Source: Gammaproteobacteria bacterium
GTDB taxonomy: Bacteria; Pseudomonadota; Gammaproteobacteria; VBWC01
Assembly: GCA_006218035.1 (NCBI GenBank)
Contig: VBWC01000015.1
Coordinates: forward strand, 38,022-102,021
Reading direction: 5' to 3'
Length of the DNA stretch: 64,000 nucleotides
Below, piece by piece: positions 1 through 8,600 of the stretch. The stretch's first letter is position 1. Each line of letters begins with the position of its first letter. Both the position numbers and the translations under genes were made by a program. Under the pieces are notes generated by a model. The model was not told the origin of the DNA, searched no databases, and saw only the letters and a program-made list of their open reading frames with translations.

Positions 1-169
1 ACAAGTCGGTTTCTATTGCGGGGAGATCAAGCTCCCAAGCGATATAGCGGGCTAACCCGGATTTTCCGACGCCATCATGTCCGTCGATACCGATAGTGCG
101 TTTTCGCCAGGGGTAAAGATGCGCTTGCACCTCCTTGATGAGGTGACTGTGGCTTTCGTTCACTTCCAT
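1..169 (-). CDS. P-loop NTPase/kinase-like protein, N-terminal part (cut by window edge)
   Basis: The gene reads leftward and runs off the start of the window, so only about 56 N-terminal residues are visible. They contain a Walker A-type loop near residues 29-38 (GIDGHDGVGKSG) followed by a helix (LARYIAWEL). This arrangement is seen in uridine-kinase-like and other small P-loop kinases. Substrate and role cannot be told from this fragment. It lies next to a transposase remnant, so it may itself belong to an accessory segment. Confidence 0.6.
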   Translation of the reverse strand, partial: MEVNESHSHLIKEVQAHLYPWRKRTIGIDGHDGVGKSGLARYIAWELDLPAIETDL

Positions 170-323
170 TGAGACAGATAACGAGCCTGTAGAAAAAGCC
201 ACCCACAAAAGCAGCTCTTCCCGTTGTTAAAAGTGGCGTGGATTTTCATCGCTATTTTCTGTTTTGTTTTTGCTTGGCAGGCTCTTGCGGTTCTTCGAGG
301 GAGCGCTTCCCTTGCTATCTTAC

Positions 324-605
324 TCAGCTAAATCCATATCGATGGATCTTCGTTAGATTATGCACGATACAGAATAACTTCCACTGGATATTCACCTTCA
401 CCCAACCGCGCAGACTGAAGCGTCTTAATCCGATGCTACTGGTGAGATGACCAAATACCGGCTCGACAATCCCCAGGCGTCGGCTGTACTGCTGCCGGCC
501 CTCAGGGGTATCGATCTTTTGCTTCATCTTCGCCGTATACGATTGTTTGACTGACTTCGCTCGATCCTTGAAGAACACGATCAGAGGTCTCTCTGACGTC
601 GCCAC
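324..605 (-). pseudogene. IS1182-type DDE transposase, C-terminal remnant
   Basis: The 93-residue frame matches my recollection of the C-terminal end of IS1182-family transposases: MKQKIDTPEGRQQYSRRLG, then IVEPVFGHL, a G-LRRF-LRG stretch and W-LFCIVHNLTKI. The final acidic catalytic residue (the E of VEPVFGH) is kept, but the rest of the DDE core and the N-terminal helix-turn-helix are missing. It cannot be active. A sequence resembling an IS end (gcctgtagaaaaag, about 185-198) lies downstream and resembles the termini of the MITE-like element at 2200-2358. Confidence 0.7.
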
Positions 606-654
606 TGCGCGGGTTCGAAAACATCAGACCTGAATCACGCTGCAGTGAGCGTTC

Positions 655-1374
655 TCATGGCAGCAAGCGGTCGTATTCCTGCTTCACCACTCCGTAGCAT
701 TCGCATGCCCGTGCTTCCAGGCCCAACCGGTCGAAGACCTTAATGTGGCCCCGGCAGTAGCGGATCAGGCCGTCGACCCGTAGTTTATTGGCGGCTGCGG
801 TAACCCCTTCGCGGCGCACACCCAGCATGTTAGCGATCAGCTCCTGAGTCATCCAGATCTCCTCGTCCTCTCGGCGGTCCAGACAGAGCAGCAGCAAGCG
901 GCACAGTTGCTGCTCGATCGAGTGGCGGCGGTTGCACGCCACGGCCAGCTCAGTCTGCGTGATCACTGCCTGGGCATAACGCAACAGCAAACGCTGCAAT
1001 TCGTTGTTAGAGTCAAATTCCGCCTTCAGCAGTTTTTGCTCGAGCTGGAATGCCTGACCGGGGCTTAGCACCGTGCCCTGGTTAATGTGGGTGCCGTCAC
1101 CCATGAGCAGGGACATCCCGACCATGCCTTCATTGCCGACCACGGATATCCCCGTCGAGGCGCCTTCGTTTGTCACGTAACATTTGCCAACAATACAGTT
1201 ATGAGTTGGAAAATAGGTGTTCTCCATTCTGAAGCCGGGTTCGTAGAGCACCCGGCCCCGCGGCATGTCGATCAGTTTGAGTCGGGGCAATAGTCGATCG
1301 AGTACTTCCGCTGACAGGGCGGCAAGCAGGAGGTTTTGGGCGGGGTCTATTTTTGCGGCGTGAAGCATCATCAT
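655..1374 (-). CDS. Crp/Fnr-family transcriptional regulator
   Basis: This 239-residue protein has the Crp/Fnr layout: an N-terminal cyclic-nucleotide-binding-like beta barrel (about 20-140), a long dimerisation helix, and a C-terminal winged helix (about 175-225) with recognition region ELIANMLGVRREGV. No N-terminal cysteine cluster of the FNR type is present, so it should not carry an Fe-S oxygen sensor. The barrel lacks a clear cAMP-binding signature. The start has three consecutive ATG codons and cannot be fixed exactly. A truncated paralogue lies upstream at 1676-2029. Targets are unknown. Confidence 0.85.
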   Translation of the reverse strand: MMMLHAAKIDPAQNLLLAALSAEVLDRLLPRLKLIDMPRGRVLYEPGFRMENTYFPTHNCIVGKCYVTNEGASTGISVVGNEGMVGMSLLMGDGTHINQGTVLSPGQAFQLEQKLLKAEFDSNNELQRLLLRYAQAVITQTELAVACNRRHSIEQQLCRLLLLCLDRREDEEIWMTQELIANMLGVRREGVTAAANKLRVDGLIRYCRGHIKVFDRLGLEARACECYGVVKQEYDRLLP

Positions 1375-1675
1375 ATTCCTGATGTCAGCTAAACGATCAA
1401 GGCCGAACCGAGTTTGTACTTAAATTTAGCCAGCACTGCAAGTAGTTATGTTAGATATCCGGCATAAGCACATGGGTATATCACGGGTACTTTCAGTGGG
1501 CCCCGTGTGGCGAGAAACGCCGCGTGTTTGCCAGGGTGAAGCGAATTGCCACGGCCGAAAAACGCGGGCCTCGCAATGACAGGCAGGCTTAAGTATGTGC
1601 CATTCCTCTGTGAACCAGGCTTTTTCTTGCTTATACCCTCCTTCGGATGCTGGGCTTCATTTCATCCAGTGCAAC

Positions 1676-2029
1676 CTACCGAACTACCCACGGCGTTCGA
1701 AGCGTCACAGTCGGAATGGCGTCGGTGTTTGTAATCACAGCGCGCGGTGGCAGGTAATGAAGCAGCAGTTCTGTTTCCTTCTTGACCACTGCGTAGCACT
1801 CGCAGGTAAGTGTTTCGAGTTTCGGCCGGTCAATCACCTTGATTAACCCGCGCGCATATGAAATCACCCCTAGCTGCTGCAGTTTCGACGCGGCCTGGGT
1901 GACGCCCGGGCCGCGAACACCCAGCATGTTGCCGATGAATTCCTGTGTCATGGTCAAGTGGTTGTGTGACAGGCGATCCGTTGAAAGCAGGAGCCAGCGG
2001 CAGAGCTGTTGCTCGATGATCTTGTTCAT
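1676..2029 (-). pseudogene. Truncated Crp/Fnr-family regulator (DNA-binding half only)
   Basis: Only the distal dimerisation helix and winged helix of a Crp/Fnr protein remain (EQQLCRWLLLSTDRL, then EFIGNMLGVRGPGVTQAASKL). The sequence parallels residues 150-239 of the intact regulator at 655-1374. The same frame stays open upstream of the first ATG only to a stop near 2090 and never encodes the effector-binding barrel. The C-terminus is about 25 residues longer than in the intact paralogue. It is probably a decayed duplicate, although a short DNA-binding protein starting at 2029 could still be made. Confidence 0.65.
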
Positions 2030-2199
2030 TACGCCTTCTGTTTCAGACCGGGCCTGTTCACGATACGGCTCGCCGGTATCTTGTCAGGCGTTCCGGCGTG
2101 GGAAAACGGCGGTATAGCGTAGCGAAACTGACTTATGTGGCGAGATGGCCGCCGCTCTTTGACGGACTTGGGACAGGCGGCACTCCTTTCCGGTGCCTT

Positions 2200-2358
2200 T
2201 AGCAGGATGTTGAAAAAGTCCATCCTTGGCCTTTTTCAACGCGCAAAACAAAAAGTGCGATTTTTGCTTTGCTTCATTTTTCAAACAGATAAAAACCTGT
2301 TTGAAAAATGGCGGTGCATCCTTGCACCGCGCACAGGCTGTTTTTCAACAGCCTGTTA
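2200..2358. mobile_element. MITE-like element with terminal inverted repeats
   Basis: A roughly 159 bp non-coding element is bounded by imperfect inverted termini: tagcaggatgttgaaaaag on the left and, on the opposite strand at the right end, taacaggctgttgaaaaac. Inside, gttgaaaaag and ctttttcaac form a further hairpin near 2208-2240. Its left 55 bp recurs almost identically at 20825-20881. No transposase is encoded within it, so it would have to move in trans; the termini resemble the end near the IS1182 remnant at about 185. Confidence 0.6.
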
Positions 2359-2484
2359 GGCCCTGAGCGGAAGCGCGCCAAACAAGTGGCAGCATAAGAC
2401 CATCAGACGCTCAACAACGCTGCAAAGCATGGCCTGTACGTTGTAGTATTCCGCTGCTTGAATCATGCACTCAGGGAGTATGGA

Positions 2485-2874
2485 ATGACGAAACAGATTA
2501 TCAGCACGGCCGATGCGCCGCAGGCGATCGGCACGTATTCGCAGGCAGTGAAGGTGGGTAGCGCGGTGTATTTGTCCGGACAGATTCCGCTTGATCCGAA
2601 GACGCTGGCGATGGTGGGCGGTACTATGGAGGCGCAGATCGTGCGGGTGTTCGACAATCTGCGCGCGGTGGCGCGCGCGGCGGGTGGCGATCTGGCGGAT
2701 GTCGTGAAGCTGAATGTGTTCCTGACCGATCTTGCGCATTTCCCGTTAGTGAATGAAGTGATGGCGCGTTACTTCACCGCGCCGTATCCGGCGCGCGCGG
2801 CGATAGGGGTGGCGTCGTTGCCGAAGGGCGCGGCGGTGGAGATGGATGCGGTGATGCATCTGGGCGGCAACTGA
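2485..2874 (+). CDS. ridA: RidA family reactive intermediate/imine deaminase
   Basis: The 129-residue protein has the usual RidA length and motifs: an N-terminal IGTYSQAV segment, SGQIPLDP, a central NV-LTD stretch and the C-terminal [20 protein letters not shown] signature holding the arginine that binds the substrate carboxylate. RidA hydrolyses reactive enamine/imine intermediates made by PLP enzymes to 2-oxo acids and ammonia in the cytoplasm. The start was placed at 2485 because an agggag ribosome-binding site precedes it. It is followed by recG after a repeat hairpin. Confidence 0.93.
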   Translation: MTKQIISTADAPQAIGTYSQAVKVGSAVYLSGQIPLDPKTLAMVGGTMEAQIVRVFDNLRAVARAAGGDLADVVKLNVFLTDLAHFPLVNEVMARYFTAPYPARAAIGVASLPKGAAVEMDAVMHLGGN

Positions 2875-2899
2875 TGCCGGTAAGGTTTTCTGATATTTA

Positions 2900-2938
2900 T
2901 CCCCTCACCCCTGCCCCTCTCCCGGATGGGAGAGGGGC
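2900..2938. repeat. Interspersed palindrome, possible terminator between ridA and recG
   Basis: The segment begins with cccctcacccctg and contains an 11-bp perfect stem, gcccctctccc at 2913-2923 and gggagaggggc at 2928-2938, with a ggat loop. No T-run follows, so an intrinsic terminator is doubtful. The first part resembles 63926-63946 near the other end of the window, which points to a dispersed repeat family. Confidence 0.6.
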
Positions 2939-2955
2939 ATAGGCCCGCGCGACAA

Positions 2956-5340
2956 ATGACTGAGTCCGCCGTACAACATCGTTCTGCCAGTGCATCCGAC
3001 CGCGCGATGCGTGCGCACGTGACCGCGGATCAGCCGCTGACCGCGTTGAAGGGCGTCGGGCCGCGGATTGCGGGCAAGCTGGCGCAGCGCGGTGTGCGGG
3101 ATTGTCACGATCTGTTGTTTCTGTTGCCCGCGCGGTATCAGGATCGCACGCGCGTGACGCCGTTGCTGCAACTGCAACCGGGTACCGAGGCGCTGGTCGA
3201 GGGCGCGGTTATCAGTTGCGCGATACGGTTTGGCCGCCGCCGGCGGCTGGAGGTGGTGATCGAGGACGACACCGGCGCGTTGACGCTGCGCTTCTTTCAC
3301 TTCTCGGCGCAGCAGCAGGCGGGTTTGGAACAGGGCACGCGTATCCGCTGTTTCGGTATGGTGCGCGCCGGCAAGCATGTGCTGGAGATGATTCATCCGG
3401 AGTACCGGCATGTCGGGGTGGATGATCAGCCGTCGCTCGATGCGCGGCTGACGCCGGTGTACCCGGCGATTGAGGGCATTAGTCAGGCGTTGTTGCGCTC
3501 GCTGATCCGGCAGGCGCTGGCGCTGGAGCAGGGGCAGGCGGACGAGCCCATATATATAGATAGCGGGCCTGGCAGGGAGGCGGTCATTCCGGACGCGGGC
3601 CGCAATCCAGTGGGGGCGGGTGAGGCGCTGGATTCCTCGGCGGCCGTTCCCGACGCCGCGCTCGGCCCTTGCTCCCGGCAGGACGCTACCTCGCCCGTAC
3701 CTCGTCCATCCATGGGTTCGCGCCTTCGCCGGAATGACCGATACGGCGATGATCCGCGCGACCACGGTATCGAGACCAGCGGGCCCGGCGCGAATGACCG
3801 CGCCGCCTGGCACGGCGACATGCTGCGCCAGTTCCCGTCGCTGCTCGATGCCGTCCGCTATCTGCACACGCCGCCGGCCGATGTGTCGGTTGCAATGCTC
3901 AACAGCGGCCGCCATCCGGCGCAACGGCGGCTGGCGTTCGACGAGCTGCTCGCGCATTACCTGAGTCTGCGTCAGGCGCGCGCGCATTATCAGGCGCTGG
4001 CCGCGCCGTCGTGTCTATCCGATGGAAAACTCGTACAGGCGTTCCTGCGGCAACTGCCGTTTACGCTGACCGGCGCGCAAGGCCGCGCGCTGGGCGAGAT
4101 TGCACACGATCTGACCGGCGAGCAGCCGATGCAGCGGCTGTTGCAGGGCGATGTCGGCTGCGGCAAGACCGTCATTGCAGCGGCGGCGATCGCACAGGTA
4201 ATTGCCGCCGGTTACCAGGTCGCGTTGATGGCGCCGACCGAGCTGCTGGCCGAGCAGCATGTCCAGAATCTGCGTGACTGGTTCGTACCGCTGAATGTGC
4301 CGGTGCTGTGGTTGACCGGCAGCACGCCCGCGAAGGAACGCCATGCGACGATGCAGCGTCTCGCCTCGACCGAGGCCGTGGTCGTGGTCGGCACGCATGC
4401 GCTGTATCAGGACGACGTGGTGTTCGGCAACATCGGCTTTGTGATTATCGACGAGCAACATCGCTTCGGCGTGCATCAACGCCTCGCGCTGCGTAACAAG
4501 GGCGGCGCCGGCGGCCGCTTGCCGCATCAGCTGATCATGACCGCGACACCAATCCCGCGCACGCTGGCGATGACGATCTATGCCGATCTCGATGTCAGTA
4601 TTATCGACGAGCTGCCGCCCGGCCGACGGCCGGTGACAACGGTGGTGGTGCCGGACGCGCGGCGCGCCGAGATCCATGAACGGGTGCGCACGATCTGTGC
4701 CGCTGGCCCGCAGGTGTACTGGGTCTGCACATTGATCGACGAGTCCGAGGTGTTGCAATGCCAGGACGCGACGCGCACTGCCGAAGAGATCGCCGCCGCG
4801 CTGCCGGACATCCGCGTCGGGCTGGTGCACGGCCGCATGAGCAGCACCGACAAGGAGGCGGTGATGCGCGCGTTCAAGCAGGGCGAGATACAACTGCTGG
4901 TCGCGACCACGGTGATCGAGGTCGGCGTCGACGTGCCGAACGCCACGCTGATGGTCATCGAGAATTCGGAACGGCTGGGGCTGGCGCAGCTGCATCAGCT
5001 GCGCGGCCGGGTCGGGCGCGGCGCGCAGGCGAGCCATTGCGTATTGCTGTACGGCGGCAAGCTGTCGCAGACCGCGCGGGCGCGGCTGGCGATACTGCGC
5101 GAATCGAACGACGGCTTTGCGATCGCCGCCGAGGACATGCGGCTGCGCGGGCCCGGCGAGGTGCTTGGTGCGCGCCAGACCGGCACACTGGAGTTTCGCA
5201 TTGCCGATCTGATCCGCGATCAGGACATGTTCGCGCTGGTCCGGCAGACCGGCGACCGGATGATGACCGAGCGGCCGGACGCGGCGGCACCTGTCGTGCA
5301 GCGCTGGGTCGGCGGGAGGATTCATTGCGCGGTAGTGTGA
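2956..5340 (+). CDS. recG: ATP-dependent DNA helicase RecG, with an in-frame repeat insert
   Basis: RecG reverses stalled replication forks. The protein shows the N-terminal wedge/OB domain (about 20-200), the P-loop GDVGCGKT, the DEQH box with RFGVHQR, motif III TATPIPRT, and the motif V/VI region with LRGRVGRG. At about 794 residues it is roughly 100 longer than typical RecG of about 690. The excess lies mainly between LEQGQADE and MLRQFPSL (about residues 198-285), where a low-complexity stretch encoded by a palindromic repeat interrupts the linker between wedge and helicase domains. The reading frame is intact. The start at 2956 is preferred because an earlier ATG lies within the upstream hairpin. 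Confidence 0.93.
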   Translation: MTESAVQHRSASASDRAMRAHVTADQPLTALKGVGPRIAGKLAQRGVRDCHDLLFLLPARYQDRTRVTPLLQLQPGTEALVEGAVISCAIRFGRRRRLEVVIEDDTGALTLRFFHFSAQQQAGLEQGTRIRCFGMVRAGKHVLEMIHPEYRHVGVDDQPSLDARLTPVYPAIEGISQALLRSLIRQALALEQGQADEPIYIDSGPGREAVIPDAGRNPVGAGEALDSSAAVPDAALGPCSRQDATSPVPRPSMGSRLRRNDRYGDDPRDHGIETSGPGANDRAAWHGDMLRQFPSLLDAVRYLHTPPADVSVAMLNSGRHPAQRRLAFDELLAHYLSLRQARAHYQALAAPSCLSDGKLVQAFLRQLPFTLTGAQGRALGEIAHDLTGEQPMQRLLQGDVGCGKTVIAAAAIAQVIAAGYQVALMAPTELLAEQHVQNLRDWFVPLNVPVLWLTGSTPAKERHATMQRLASTEAVVVVGTHALYQDDVVFGNIGFVIIDEQHRFGVHQRLALRNKGGAGGRLPHQLIMTATPIPRTLAMTIYADLDVSIIDELPPGRRPVTTVVVPDARRAEIHERVRTICAAGPQVYWVCTLIDESEVLQCQDATRTAEEIAAALPDIRVGLVHGRMSSTDKEAVMRAFKQGEIQLLVATTVIEVGVDVPNATLMVIENSERLGLAQLHQLRGRVGRGAQASHCVLLYGGKLSQTARARLAILRESNDGFAIAAEDMRLRGPGEVLGARQTGTLEFRIADLIRDQDMFALVRQTGDRMMTERPDAAAPVVQRWVGGRIHCAVV
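3583..3738. repeat. 156-bp palindromic repeat inserted in frame within recG
   Basis: The element is bounded by gtcattccgg (3583-3592) and its exact inverse ccggaatgac (3729-3738). It is 156 bp, a multiple of three, and is translated as about 52 residues rich in G, P, R and D that are absent from the corresponding part of E. coli RecG as I recall it. Similar text (a gaatccag core, ggaatgac ends, a tggacgga-type segment) occurs in the intergenic repeat at 58870-59092. Confidence 0.65.
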
Positions 5341-5506
5341 GATCGAAGTGGCAAGCTGCAGGCCTGCAAGTTGAGCGTTACACCTTTGCGGGTGCTGAGT
5401 AAGGGATACGATGAAACGCCCCGGACGCCGGCCGCCCCCGGCAAAGTGGATGACCGCGTCGCCGGAAGCAACATCGGCAGCATTCAAGGCGGCAAGCGCT
5501 GATCCA

Positions 5507-5598
5507 CTGTCATTTCGAGCGCAGCGAGAAATCCTGAGGTGATTGCATCGTCCCGCAACTCTTGCCACAAGGATTTCTCGCTGCGCTCGAAATGACAG
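5507..5598. repeat. Large perfect inverted repeat (29-bp arms)
   Basis: The arm at 5507-5535 (starting ctgtcatttcgagc) is the exact reverse complement of 5570-5598. A 34-bp spacer separates them. It lies in the 470-bp non-coding gap between recG and ubiC, which otherwise shows nothing recognisable. It would form a very stable cruciform or RNA hairpin, and looks like a dispersed repeat rather than a terminator, since no T-run follows. Confidence 0.8.
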
Positions 5599-5812
5599 AA
5601 AGGCGCTTGATCCGGGCTTCGTTCGGATCCGGAATCGCCGGCGGGAGTAACCCGGCGGGTTACGACGCAAGCGCCTGCTCGCCCTGCCAGGATTTTTCGG
5701 GCGGCTCCTGCGGGTGTAAAGGCCGCGTGAATCCAGTAATCTACGCCCATAAATCGGTGGCGAGTGAGTAGGGAATCATGCAGGGCCGCGATAGTTCCGA
5801 GGTTAACCGGGT

Positions 5813-6394
5813 TTGAAACTGGACATAGGCAGTTACCGCGCCGAACCGTCGTGGGTTGCGGTCAGCGATCTGGCGTCATGGCCGGTCGATGCGCGCGTGT
5901 TCGACTGGTTGATGGACACGACGTCGCTGACGCGGCGGCTGATCGGTTGCTGCGGGCAGGGTTTTCGCGTGCGTGTCGACAGTCAGCGCTGGGCGCGGCC
6001 GCTGCGCGATGAGCGCTTTGTGCTTGGCATCCGCGATGATCGCTATGCGCTGGTGCGTCAGGTGTATCTGTTGTGCGCCGGGCAGCCGCAGGTGTTCGCG
6101 CGCACCATCGTGCCGGCGTTTACGCTGACCGGCAAGGAAAAGCGTCTGGCGGCGCTGGGCAGCAAGCCGCTCGGGGCCTGGCTGTTTTCCGGACGCGACG
6201 TGACGCGTCAGCGGATAGAATTCACGCGCCTTTGGCCGGGGCAGGGGTTATTCGATGTGGCAGTGCGCGATCTCAAGCACAAGCCCGACGAAATCTGGGG
6301 GCGGCGCACACTGTTTTCGGTGGCCGGCAAGCCGCTGCTGGTCAGCGAGATATTTCTGCCGGATATTCTGGCGCTGACGCCGCGATCCGCATAA
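5813..6394 (+). CDS. ubiC: Chorismate lyase
   Basis: UbiC converts chorismate to 4-hydroxybenzoate and pyruvate, the first committed step of ubiquinone synthesis. The 193-residue protein has the family pattern: VRQVYLLC with the active-site arginine, [22 protein letters not shown] and the terminal [11 protein letters not shown] holding the conserved glutamate. It starts with TTG, preceded by a gagg box. It is followed 28 bp later by ubiA, which uses its product. Confidence 0.9.
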   Translation: MKLDIGSYRAEPSWVAVSDLASWPVDARVFDWLMDTTSLTRRLIGCCGQGFRVRVDSQRWARPLRDERFVLGIRDDRYALVRQVYLLCAGQPQVFARTIVPAFTLTGKEKRLAALGSKPLGAWLFSGRDVTRQRIEFTRLWPGQGLFDVAVRDLKHKPDEIWGRRTLFSVAGKPLLVSEIFLPDILALTPRSA

Positions 6395-6422
6395 CGATGG
6401 GCGATCCGGCGCGGGCACGGCG

Positions 6423-7316
6423 ATGAGTAATACCGGAACCCGCCGGATCTCCATGCGCGCACGCGTCCGTTCGTATGTCGCGCTGACCCGCCTCGACCGG
6501 CCGATCGGAATATTTCTGTTGCTGTGGCCGACCTGGTCGGCACTCTGGATCGCCGCGGAAGGCGCGCCGGATGCGCTGGTGCTGCTGGTGTTTACCGCCG
6601 GCGTGGTGCTGATGCGCTCGGCCGGTTGCGTGATCAACGACTACGCCGACCGGAATATCGATATCCATGTGGGACGCACGCTGAACCGGCCGCTCGCGTC
6701 CGGCAAGGTGTCGACGCGCGAAGCCGCAGTGCTTTTTATATTACTGGCCGGGCTCGCGTTCCTGCTGGTGCTGCTGATGAACCGGCTGACGATACTGCTA
6801 TCGCTGGCCGCGGTTGGCATTGCCGTTGTCTATCCGTTCATGAAACGCATCACCCATCTGCCGCAGGTGGTGCTCGGCATTGCGTTCGGCTGGGCCGTGC
6901 CGATGGCGTTCGCCGCGCAGGGCGGCGCGGTGCCGCAGGTCGCGTGGCTGCTGATGATCGCGACGGTGTTGTGGACGGTGGCCTACGATACGATGTATGC
7001 GATGGTCGATCGCGACGACGACCTGCGCATCGGCGTCAAGTCGACGGCGATCCTGTTCGGCGAGGCCGATCGGCTGGTGATCGGGCTGTTGCAGGCGGCG
7101 GTGCTGCTGATCCTGTTGCTGATCGGGCATCGTCTGGAACTGAGTTATTTTTACAATCTGGGGCTGGGCGTCGCCGCCATACTGGCGCTGTACCAGCAAT
7201 ATCTGCTCTGGTACCGGCAGCCCGACCAATGTTTTGCGGCGTTTCTCAACAACAATTATTTCGGCATGGCGGTGTTCGCCGGCATCTTTCTGCATTTTCA
7301 GGCGGTCGGCCACTGA
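6423..7316 (+). CDS. ubiA: 4-hydroxybenzoate polyprenyltransferase
   Basis: UbiA is an inner-membrane prenyltransferase that attaches the polyprenyl tail to 4-hydroxybenzoate. Both aspartate-rich motifs that bind Mg2+-diphosphate are present, NDYADRNID near residue 77 and DRDDDLRIG near 197. Eight or nine hydrophobic segments cover the rest, and the length (about 290 residues) is typical. The ATG at 6453 (after ten residues) is an alternative start. It forms a pathway pair with ubiC. Confidence 0.94.
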   Translation: MSNTGTRRISMRARVRSYVALTRLDRPIGIFLLLWPTWSALWIAAEGAPDALVLLVFTAGVVLMRSAGCVINDYADRNIDIHVGRTLNRPLASGKVSTREAAVLFILLAGLAFLLVLLMNRLTILLSLAAVGIAVVYPFMKRITHLPQVVLGIAFGWAVPMAFAAQGGAVPQVAWLLMIATVLWTVAYDTMYAMVDRDDDLRIGVKSTAILFGEADRLVIGLLQAAVLLILLLIGHRLELSYFYNLGLGVAAILALYQQYLLWYRQPDQCFAAFLNNNYFGMAVFAGIFLHFQAVGH

Positions 7317-7348
7317 ATCACGCGCCGGTGTAATACAATCGAACCACC

Positions 7349-8314
7349 ATGTTGACCTCTATCGCGGCTATCGCCGGCGGGTTTGTTTTGCTGGTACTCG
7401 GTGCCGACCGCTTCGTCACCGGCGCGGCGGCGATGGCGCGCAATCTCGGCGTGTCGCCACTGATCATCGGCCTGACCATCGTCGGCTTCGGCACATCGGC
7501 GCCGGAGATGATGGTCTCGGCGATCGCCGCGTGGGAAGGCAATCCGGGCCTGGCGATCGGTAACGCGATCGGCTCGAACATCACCAATATCGCGCTGGTG
7601 ATGGGGCTGACGGCGCTGGTTGCGCCGCTCGCTGTCAACTCCGGCATGCTGCGCCGCGAATTGCCGTTGTTGCTGGTCATTATGCTGGCCACGCTGGCGC
7701 TGATGCTGGATGGCGAGCTAAGCCGGCTCGACGGAACGGCGCTCGGCGTCGGCATGCTGCTGCTGATCGTCTGGATCGTGCGGCTCGGCATCAAGACCCG
7801 TGCCGACCCGATGGGCGGCGACTTCGACGCCGAGATACCGCGGACGATGAAGACCGCGACGGCCTTCTTCTGGTTGTTGCTCGGCCTGGCGGTATTGCTG
7901 GGCAGTTCGAAGATCCTGGTGTGGGGGGCGGTCAACGTCGCCTCCATGCTGGGGGTCAGCGACGAGGTCATCGGTCTCAGCATCGTTGCCATCGGCACCA
8001 GCCTGCCGGAGCTGGCCGCGTCGATTATGAGCGCGCTGAAAAACGAGCACGATATCGCCGTCGGCAACGTCATCGGCTCCAACATGTTTAACCTGCTGGG
8101 CGTGATGGCGATGCCGGGGCTGATCGCCCCCGGTGTGTTCGCGCCGGAAATCCTGGTGCGCGATTTCCCCGTGATGATCGGCCTGACAGTCGCGTTTTTC
8201 GTGATGGCGGCCGGTTATGGCCGCGCCGGCGGCGGCCGGATAAGCCGGATCGAGGGTGCGGTACTGGTGGCGGTATTCACCGGTTACATGGTATTTCTTT
8301 ACTATAGTCCGTAA
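7349..8314 (+). CDS. CaCA-family calcium/sodium antiporter
   Basis: The 321-residue membrane protein has two inverted alpha-repeats typical of the YrbG/CaCA family. The first contains GFGTSAPEMMVS and GNAIGSNITNIALVMG; the second contains AIGTSLPELAAS and GNVIGSNMFNLLGVM. Their acidic and asparagine residues form the ion site. About ten membrane segments are predicted by eye. A yrbG-type antiporter upstream of kdsD-kdsC-lptCAB is the standard enterobacterial order, so this is probably the YrbG orthologue, separated here by a small HMA gene. Confidence 0.9.
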   Translation: MLTSIAAIAGGFVLLVLGADRFVTGAAAMARNLGVSPLIIGLTIVGFGTSAPEMMVSAIAAWEGNPGLAIGNAIGSNITNIALVMGLTALVAPLAVNSGMLRRELPLLLVIMLATLALMLDGELSRLDGTALGVGMLLLIVWIVRLGIKTRADPMGGDFDAEIPRTMKTATAFFWLLLGLAVLLGSSKILVWGAVNVASMLGVSDEVIGLSIVAIGTSLPELAASIMSALKNEHDIAVGNVIGSNMFNLLGVMAMPGLIAPGVFAPEILVRDFPVMIGLTVAFFVMAAGYGRAGGGRISRIEGAVLVAVFTGYMVFLYYSP

Positions 8315-8336
8315 TGTGGACACACAAGGAGCCAAT

Positions 8337-8591
8337 ATGCAGACCGAAAAGATCGATGTGATGAACGTGACCTGCGGCGGTTGCGCCAGCAAGATCAAGA
8401 AAGGCCTCGGCGAACTGCCGGGCATCGGCGGCGTCGAGGTCGAGATCGCCAGTGGCGCCGTCACGGTCACCGGCGCAACCCTGTCGCGCGATGCGCTGAA
8501 GGCGAAGCTTGCGGTGCTGGGGTATCCCGAGAAATCGGCCGGGCTGTTCGGCCGGATCAAGAACGCTTTCGCTCCCAAGAGCTGCGGCTAG
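8337..8591 (+). CDS. Heavy-metal-associated (HMA) domain protein
   Basis: The 84-residue cytoplasmic protein is a single ferredoxin-like HMA domain with the metal-binding motif NVTCGGCASKIKKGL, so it probably carries Cu(I) or a similar soft metal. The C-terminal tail ends in CG, a possible extra thiol. The start at 8337 is preceded by an aaggag box. A copper chaperone is plausible given the heme-copper oxidase cluster elsewhere in the window, but that link is inference. Confidence 0.88.
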   Translation: MQTEKIDVMNVTCGGCASKIKKGLGELPGIGGVEVEIASGAVTVTGATLSRDALKAKLAVLGYPEKSAGLFGRIKNAFAPKSCG

Positions 8592-8600
8592 GCATTGCGC

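Noticed and set aside
4015..5670. A 551-codon open frame opposite recG
   Set aside because: Arg/Gln/His-rich antisense shadow of a GC-rich gene; no family features and overlaps clear RecG motifs.
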